Notes under the pieces: model-generated
Databases searched by the model: none
The model's input: the letters and a program-made list of their open reading frames with translations, nothing else
What the model was told of the DNA's origin: nothing
Origin: CAKRHR01 sp964423195
GTDB taxonomy: Bacteria > Bacillota > Clostridia > Lachnospirales > Lachnospiraceae
Direction: 5' to 3'
Assembly: GCA_964423195.1 (NCBI GenBank)
Contig: CAYRDY010000069.1
Location: forward strand, 1-11,039
DNA: 11,039 nt
Part shown: positions 7,203 through 11,039 of the stretch, piece by piece
How positions within the stretch are numbered: the stretch's first letter is position 1
Layout: the number at the start of each line of letters is the position of its first letter
Position numbers and translations under genes: made by a program

Positions 7203-7871
7203 TTAGCGGGCCGGCATCGGCATCACGGACAGATACTGGTACATCAGCATGTAATGGCAGAAACTGCCGGCCATGACGAACAGATGAAAGATCTCATGCG
7301 AGCCGAAGCTGTGATGGCTATTGAAGATCGAAAGTTTCAGCGCGTATAGAATGCCGCCGACGGTGTAAAAAATGCCGCCGGCAAGCAGCCAGGCAAACGC
7401 CATTGGCGGCAGGACGCTGAGAATCTTTGTGAAAGCGAAAATGCAGCTCCAACCCAGGCCGATATATAAGACAGAAGATACCCATTTTGGACATGTGACC
7501 CAGACGGCCTTAAAGACAATGCCGACGATGGCGATACCCCAGACGGCGGCGAGGAGCGTGATACCGATACGGTCGCCGATGGCGATCAGGCAGAGCGGTG
7601 TATAAGTGCCCGCGATCAGCACAAAGATCATCATGTGGTCAATTTTTTTCAGAATCTTGTTGACCTTTTCATTGATGTCAAACGTGTGATAGATCGTGCT
7701 CGCCGCGTACAGTCCGATCATGCTGGCCATAAAGATGATCAGCGAGACCATGCGTATCGTATCCGGTGCGTGTGAAGCCCTGATCAGCAGCGGGACTGTC
7801 CCCACCAGAGCCATGATCAGGGCGATAAAATGTGTCAGCGCGCTGTAGGGATCTTTGACTTTAAACTTCAT
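7203..7871 (-). CDS. Hemolysin III / PAQR-family membrane protein (222 aa)
   Basis: A seven-transmembrane protein of the HlyIII (TrhA/YqfA) group, related to PAQR receptors. Family signatures are intact: S58 with Y61-H62 (STIYHTF) at the end of TM2, D78-H79 before TM3 (KKIDHMMIFVLIAGTYTP), and H192/H196 (SHEIFHLF) with H206 near TM7. These Ser, Asp and His residues form the zinc site of the family. Membrane segments lie near residues 11-31, 43-63, 80-98, 104-124, 132-150, 156-178 and 194-214. Bacterial members are linked to membrane-lipid or energetics homeostasis; the haemolysin name is historical and does not imply toxicity. The start at 7871 is chosen because GGAG lies 9 nt upstream; in-frame codons at 7880 and 7886 fall on or against that site. 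The gene converges on the kinase gene, and a leader of about 148 bases runs back to its promoter. Confidence 0.9.
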   Translation of the reverse strand: MKFKVKDPYSALTHFIALIMALVGTVPLLIRASHAPDTIRMVSLIIFMASMIGLYAASTIYHTFDINEKVNKILKKIDHMMIFVLIAGTYTPLCLIAIGDRIGITLLAAVWGIAIVGIVFKAVWVTCPKWVSSVLYIGLGWSCIFAFTKILSVLPPMAFAWLLAGGIFYTVGGILYALKLSIFNSHHSFGSHEIFHLFVMAGSFCHYMLMYQYLSVMPMPAR

Positions 7872-8025
7872 GTGAAACATCTCCAAAATAATAATGATTT
7901 TGATACTTGCGCTAAAAACATGACCTTGGGCTCGCCTCAGGAGCTCACAAAAGGCTCACAAAACAACTTGTAGTGCCCGACGCCATGCCATATGTAGTAT
8001 TAAAAACTATATGACGCACATACTT

Positions 8026-8053
8026 ATAATAGCACAGACGGTGCAAAAGTCAA
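8026..8053 (-). promoter_or_regulatory. Promoter for the HlyIII-family gene (minus strand)
   Basis: On the minus strand TTGACT (plus 8048-8053), a 16-bp spacer and TATTAT (plus 8026-8031) give a good sigma-A match. Transcription would start near 8019, leaving a 5' leader of about 148 bases before the ATG at 7871. Confidence 0.6.
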
Positions 8054-8064
8054 TAGGAAATCTC

Positions 8065-8120
8065 AAAGGGCTGTGAAAAAAGCGGCGTCGAAGCGCGCCA
8101 TACCTTTTTCACAGCCCTTT
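8065..8120. terminator. Bidirectional terminator-like hairpin with no obvious upstream gene
   Basis: AAAGGGCTGTGAAAAA (8065-8080) pairs perfectly with 8105-8120, a 16-bp stem with A runs on one side and T runs on the other; TT continues after the right arm. The 24-base loop can form an inner GGCG/CGCC stem (8084-8087/8096-8099). The shape is that of an intrinsic terminator usable on both strands, yet both neighbouring genes are transcribed away from it. It may insulate the two promoters or end a short unannotated RNA. Confidence 0.6.
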
Positions 8121-8193
8121 TTGGATAAAAAACCGCGGCGGACCGGATTTGCATGAACCTTCACAAACAATTCAATAAATCATCTGATTCAGG

Positions 8194-8222
8194 TTTATTA
8201 TTTCTGCGAAATGTGGTAGAAT
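8194..8222 (+). promoter_or_regulatory. Candidate extended -10 promoter for glmM
   Basis: TAGAAT (8217-8222) is preceded by TGG, an extended -10 motif (TGGTAGAAT). A weak TTTATT lies at 8194-8199 with a 17-bp spacer. The glmM start codon is 25 bases downstream, so the leader is short and cannot hold a riboswitch. Confidence 0.5.
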
Positions 8223-8247
8223 GGATAGATGAATGGAGGTTATCGGG

Positions 8248-9591
8248 ATGGGAAAATATTTTGGGACAGACGGTTTCCGGGGTGAGGCCAATGTCGTGCT
8301 GACGGTGAACCACGCGTTTAAAGTGGGAAGATTTCTGGGATATTACTTCGGAAAAGAGCATCAGGCCAATATCGTGATCGGAAAGGACACGAGGCGTTCC
8401 AGCTATATGTTTGAGTACGCGCTGGCGGCGGGTATCACGGCCAGCGGCGCGAATGCCTATCTGCTTCATGTGACCACGACACCGAGCGTGTCCTATGTGG
8501 TGAGCACAGAAGATTTTGACTGCGGCGTGATGATTTCCGCGAGTCACAATCCATATTATGACAACGGCATCAAGATCATTGACGCCCAGGGGCACAAGAT
8601 GGAGGCCGGCGTCGAGCAGCAGATCGAGGATTATATTGACGGCAAGATCGAGGAATTGCCGCTGGCGACCAGAGACAGGATCGGGCGCACCGTCGATTAC
8701 GCGATGGGCAGGAACCGCTATATCGGCTTCCTGATCTCTCTGGCGACGCGCTCATATAAGGGCAAAAAGATCGGCCTGGACTGTGCCAACGGTTCGGCCT
8801 CGGCGATCGCCAAGAGTGTGTTTGATGCCTTGGGCGCCAAGACATTTGTGATCCACGCGGATCCGGACGGCACCAATATCAACACCAACTGCGGTTCCAC
8901 GCACATCGCGGAGCTGAAGAGATATGTGGTCAATAACGGCTTGGATGTGGGATTTGCGTTTGACGGCGACGCGGATCGCTGTATCGCTGTGGCCGAGGAC
9001 GGACGCATCATCGACGGCGATCTGATCCTGTATATCTGCGGCAAATATCTGAAGGAGAACGGGCATCTGACAAACAATACGATCGTGACCACGGTCATGT
9101 CCAATTTCGGCCTGTACCTTGCGCTTGACGAGGCCGGCATCAATTATGAGAAGACGGCTGTCGGCGACAAATATGTCTATGAAAATATGATCAGCAACGG
9201 GCACATCATCGGCGGCGAGCAGTCCGGTCATATCATCTTCAGCAAGCACGCCAGGACCGGCGACGGCATTCTGACGGCGATCATGCTGATGGAAGTAATC
9301 ATGGAGAGCAAAAAGAGTCTGTCGGAGCTTGCGCGGCCGGTGGAGATTTATCCGCAGAAACTGGTGAACGTGCGGGTAGCCGATAAGTCGGCTGCCATGA
9401 ATGATCCGGATGTGAAGGCGGCTGTGGCGGCTGTCGAGGAGGCTCTGGGAGCGGGCGGACGCATCCTTGTGCGCGAGAGCGGCACCGAGCCGGTGATCCG
9501 GGTGATGGCGGAGGCCAAAACCCCTGAACTGTGCGAAAAGTACGTCAGCCAAGTTGTGAATGTGTTGAAAGCCAAAGGATATGAGGTGTGA
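8248..9591 (+). CDS. glmM: Phosphoglucosamine mutase (447 aa)
   Basis: Converts glucosamine-6-phosphate to glucosamine-1-phosphate, the step feeding UDP-GlcNAc for peptidoglycan, in the cytoplasm. All four phosphohexomutase domains are recognisable: the N-terminal KYFGTDGFRGEAN; the phospho-serine loop MISASHNPYYDNGIK with S99 as the phosphorylated residue; the Mg2+ loop FDGDADR with D239, D241 and D243; the sugar-binding GGEQSGH at 323-329; and the C-terminal phosphate-binding RESGTEPVIRVM starting at R409. Length and motifs are typical of the family. GGAGG 8 nt upstream supports the ATG at 8248 over the in-frame ATG at 8233, which overlaps that RBS. In many Firmicutes glmM follows cdaA and cdaR in one operon; here it stands alone behind its own promoter. 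No terminator is visible before the convergent gene begins 38 bases later. Confidence 0.95.
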   Translation: MGKYFGTDGFRGEANVVLTVNHAFKVGRFLGYYFGKEHQANIVIGKDTRRSSYMFEYALAAGITASGANAYLLHVTTTPSVSYVVSTEDFDCGVMISASHNPYYDNGIKIIDAQGHKMEAGVEQQIEDYIDGKIEELPLATRDRIGRTVDYAMGRNRYIGFLISLATRSYKGKKIGLDCANGSASAIAKSVFDALGAKTFVIHADPDGTNINTNCGSTHIAELKRYVVNNGLDVGFAFDGDADRCIAVAEDGRIIDGDLILYICGKYLKENGHLTNNTIVTTVMSNFGLYLALDEAGINYEKTAVGDKYVYENMISNGHIIGGEQSGHIIFSKHARTGDGILTAIMLMEVIMESKKSLSELARPVEIYPQKLVNVRVADKSAAMNDPDVKAAVAAVEEALGAGGRILVRESGTEPVIRVMAEAKTPELCEKYVSQVVNVLKAKGYEV

Positions 9592-9596
9592 ATGAT

Positions 9597-9635
9597 ATGG
9601 CGCTTATCGCATGCCCTGAATGCGACCAGCTATAG
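9597..9635 (+). pseudogene. Truncated start of a zinc-ribbon protein (12 codons)
   Basis: Starting at ATG 9597, 5 bases after the glmM stop, the frame reads MALIACPECDQL and then TAG. From memory, MALI-x-CPEC is the standard opening of small clostridial zinc-ribbon proteins, whose next residues are usually a short linker followed by a second Cys pair. GAGGTG 8 nt upstream is a fair RBS. Reading past the TAG gives no second Cys pair, so this is probably the 5' stump of a gene cut off by rearrangement. The break falls at the end of the convergent cysteine-rich gene: the 6-base palindrome CTATAG (9630-9635) provides the stop codon of both. A real 12-residue peptide, or chance, cannot be excluded. 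Confidence 0.45.
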
Positions 9636-9938
9636 CTTGCGTTCTTCCGGCGCGGTCTCACACGCCGCGTCCTCCCAACCGCTTTTTGCGATCGCTTTCA
9701 TGATGTCAGAATAGCGCGCGCAAATCCGGTCATAATTTTCCGGACGATGCGGAAATGTGCAGGCGGAGCAATCCTTATAGCCATTGGGCGTGCGATGCCA
9801 TTTTCCCCCGCAGGAGCTTCCCAGCATATACAGCGGGCAGAAGCAGAACAGGCAGTTGAATTCTTCCTCCGCGACTCCGCGATGGCATGGGAAATAGGGA
9901 CAGGCACGATTTTGAAAGAAACGTTCACTGGCTTCCAT
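9630..9938 (-). CDS. Cysteine-rich small domain protein (102 aa)
   Basis: A small probable metal-binding protein of the cysteine-rich small domain family (I recall PF04071). It is rich in Cys in a conserved arrangement: C13 and C18 (NRACPYFPCHRG), C29, C32 and C34 (NCLFCFCPLY), C43, and C57 and C60 (KDCSACTFPHRPENYD), with further Cys at 73 and 93. There is no signal peptide or membrane segment, so it is likely cytoplasmic. The biochemical role of the family is not established, but members recur near or fused to cobalamin-synthesis genes, which fits the ABC ATPase directly upstream on the same strand. AGGAGG sits 13 bases before the ATG at 9938, a longer spacing than usual, and no better in-frame start codon lies between. 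The 115 bases separating it from the ABC gene contain copies of that gene's 3' end. Confidence 0.82.
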   Translation of the reverse strand: MEASERFFQNRACPYFPCHRGVAEEEFNCLFCFCPLYMLGSSCGGKWHRTPNGYKDCSACTFPHRPENYDRICARYSDIMKAIAKSGWEDAACETAPEERKL

Positions 9939-9996
9939 GATTGATTTTAATCCTCCTGAATATTTTCTCGAAATTTTTTCATATTTTAGTTTCGCT

Positions 9997-10086
9997 GCTG
10001 GGGCATCTGTCGCGTTTTTTCAGTTCCACTGTGGGGGCATCCGCCGCGCTTTCTCAGTTCCACTGCGAGAGCATTCGCCGCATCCA
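9997..10086 (-). repeat. 34-bp tandem repeat: copies of the ABC gene's 3' end
   Basis: Three contiguous degenerate units (9997-10030, 10031-10064, then from 10065) share a 34-bp period; the first two differ at about 6 of 34 positions, and both end in CAGTTCCACT on the plus strand. Read on the minus strand, the gene ends RRMLSQWN-TGA, the next copy reads RRMPPQWN-TGA and the third RQMPQQRN-TAA. The period is not a multiple of 3, so the extra copies are not in frame with the gene. Confidence 0.7.
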
Positions 10087-10956
10087 TCCGTACACGTCCA
10101 TCTGATAAACAGCATCCAGACGCTTGGAGGTCAACACCTCTTCAGGGCTGCCCTCAGCCAATGCCCTCCCATGATTTATCAACAGGACCCTGTCGCCGTA
10201 GGCTTTCGCCAGAGACAGATCATGGACCACGGACACCACAGCTCTGTCCGGCTGTTTCAGCCATTCCGAGATCAGATGGAAGATCTGTTTCTGGTAAACC
10301 AGATCCAGGTGGTTGGTGGGCTCGTCCAGGAGCAGGATTCGCGGGTCCTGGGCAAAGACCTGGGCGAGGAAGGTCCGCTGGAGTTCGCCGCCGGATAAGG
10401 TGAGGACAGACTGCTTCCGCTGGGCTGTCATTCCGGTAAGTGCCAGTGCGGACTCAACCGCCCACGCGTTTTCGTCGCATTTTCCTGCATCGGTCTTGGT
10501 CATTTTACCTGCATCGGTCTTGGTCATTCTACCGACAGCGGTCTTGGACATTTCATCTGCAGCGGTCTTGGTTATTTCACCAGCCGCGGCCGCATATTGG
10601 CGCGCATCCGCCGCGCTTCGCCGGACTTTTCCGGAGAAAAAGCCGGAAGAATAGGAATAACGGCCCATCTCCACCACTTCTTCCACCGAAAAGGAATAAG
10701 CGACGGCATTTTGCTGCATCAAAACGCCCATATTTCGCGCGCGCTCCGCCGGTTTTTTCCGACGGATGTCCTCCCCATCGAGCAGAATCTGGCCGTCATA
10801 ATCCACGCTGTGAGTGATGGCCTTTAAAATCGTAGATTTACCCGCGCCATTCGGACCTACGATCATCAGCCATTGTCCCTCTTTTGCCGTGAAACTGACG
10901 TTATCGACAACCGTCCGTTCTCTGTAACGGACCGTGAGATTCTTCACTTCCAGCAT
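10054..10956 (-). CDS. ABC transporter ATP-binding protein, iron-chelate/cobalamin type (300 aa)
   Basis: The ATPase of an importer of the FecE/FepC/BtuD group, which powers uptake of siderophore-iron, haem or cobalamin through a membrane permease. Motifs in order: Walker A GPNGAGKST (34-42), Q-loop LMQQ (79-82), the family-typical VVEMGRYSY (94-102), signature LSGGE (188-192), Walker B RILLLDEP (206-213), D-loop NHLD (215-218) and H-loop H245 (SVVHD). The ATG at 10956 has AAAGGAG 6 nt upstream. The frame stays open upstream to the window edge, but that RBS argues against a longer protein. The permease and binding-protein genes are presumably beyond the right edge. Odd feature: residues about 119-165, in the helical subdomain, hold an 8-residue tandem repeat (MTKTDAGK and variants) making the protein roughly 40 residues longer than relatives. 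The cysteine-rich neighbour hints at cobalamin; the substrate is not proven. Confidence 0.88.
   Translation of the reverse strand: MLEVKNLTVRYRERTVVDNVSFTAKEGQWLMIVGPNGAGKSTILKAITHSVDYDGQILLDGEDIRRKKPAERARNMGVLMQQNAVAYSFSVEEVVEMGRYSYSSGFFSGKVRRSAADARQYAAAAGEITKTAADEMSKTAVGRMTKTDAGKMTKTDAGKCDENAWAVESALALTGMTAQRKQSVLTLSGGELQRTFLAQVFAQDPRILLLDEPTNHLDLVYQKQIFHLISEWLKQPDRAVVSVVHDLSLAKAYGDRVLLINHGRALAEGSPEEVLTSKRLDAVYQMDVYGWMRRMLSQWN
10477..10596 (-). repeat. In-frame 24-bp tandem repeat inside the ABC ATPase gene
   Basis: About five units of 24 bp (10477-10500, 10501-10524, 10525-10548, 10549-10572, 10573-10596). The first two share 17 identical bases (10484-10500 and 10508-10524); the others diverge progressively. 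Each encodes 8 residues: ITKTAADE, MSKTAVGR, MTKTDAGK, MTKTDAGK, then a decayed CDEN. The gradient of similarity suggests ongoing slippage-type duplication at one end. Confidence 0.8.
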
Positions 10957-10962
10957 GGTCGT

Positions 10963-10969
10963 CTCCTTT
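10963..10969 (-). promoter_or_regulatory. RBS deciding the ABC ATPase start
   Basis: AAAGGAG on the minus strand lies 6 bases before the ATG at 10956 and selects MLEVKNLTVRYRE as the N-terminus, which is where ATPases of this family begin. The other two minus-strand frames close with TGA inside 10957-11039, so an upstream permease gene could end here. Confidence 0.6.
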
Positions 10970-11039
10970 CCATTTCCCCTTCCACCTGTCTCGTCAGGGA
11001 TTTCCTGCTTGAACGGATGTAAAGCCACAGATGTCAGGA

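Larger units (their letters stand above)
7872..8247. other. 376-base intergenic region between divergent HlyIII-family gene and glmM
   Basis: No protein gene is seen here. From left to right it holds the long HlyIII leader with two GCTCACAAAA direct repeats 11 bp apart (7943-7952 and 7954-7963), an imperfect dyad CATATGTAGT/ACTATATG (7989-8013), the minus-strand promoter (8026-8053), a terminator-like hairpin (8065-8120) and the glmM promoter (8194-8222). The leader matches no riboswitch class I can recognise by eye. Confidence 0.6.

Noticed and set aside
7203..7871. Haemolysin toxin
   Set aside because: The sequence is a seven-TM PAQR/HlyIII protein with its zinc-site residues; the haemolysin label is historical and no toxin or secretion signal is present.
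9997..10086. Possible CRISPR array from 34-bp spaced repeats
   Set aside because: The units are contiguous with no spacers, only three and degenerate, and they clearly derive from the 3' end of the adjacent coding sequence.
10440..10817. Long plus-strand open frames with repetitive protein over the ABC gene
   Set aside because: They lie opposite the conserved ABC ATPase; their apparent repeats simply mirror the 24-bp repeat, and they lack an RBS.

Overview
The window looks like chromosome from a Gram-positive clostridial bacterium, most likely Lachnospiraceae or a close relative. The support is strong GGAGG-type ribosome binding sites before nearly every gene, a SipW-type signal peptidase, an adenosine deaminase with the NTDNR motif, OmpR/kinase signalling of clostridial style, and a moderately high GC coding bias. 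This is inference from gene content; no rRNA or other marker gene is present. Two runs of 100 Ns (3305-3404 and 7090-7189) are scaffold gaps, so two genes are incompletely seen.

Left part (1-3183): a small acidic protein of unknown function (minus strand) is divergent from a complete tyrosine recombinase. The two share an intergenic region with overlapping promoters and a palindrome. A SipW-type signal peptidase with its own good promoter follows, then two large hairpins and an adenosine deaminase. Middle part (3184-7202): a MogA-type molybdopterin adenylyltransferase interrupted by the first gap, then an OmpR-family response regulator overlapping a large multi-pass sensor histidine kinase whose last residues fall in the second gap. 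Right part (7203-11039): an HlyIII/PAQR membrane protein (minus) is divergent from glmM (plus), with a 376-base intergenic region holding two promoters, a terminator-like hairpin and direct repeats. After glmM comes a 12-codon remnant that looks like the start of a zinc-ribbon protein. The window ends with a minus-strand pair: an iron-chelate/cobalamin-type ABC ATPase followed by a small cysteine-rich protein.

Most genes are ordinary and largely independent: purine salvage (add), molybdenum cofactor (mogA), cell-wall precursor (glmM), two-component sensing, protein export, metallophore or corrinoid uptake. I see no defence system, CRISPR array, prophage, transposon or biosynthetic cluster, and no convincing new multi-gene system.

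What stands out is a recurring pattern. Several conserved proteins carry low-complexity or tandem-repeat segments that their families normally lack: a 24-bp in-frame repeat inside the ABC ATPase, an Ala/Ser-rich insert in adenosine deaminase, a Thr/Lys/Glu repeat at the likely N-terminus of MogA beside an assembly gap, and a Gly/Ser/Asp-rich stretch in the kinase sensor. The 3' end of the ABC gene has also been tandemly copied twice beyond its stop codon with a 34-bp period. Together these suggest a genome prone to short tandem duplications.
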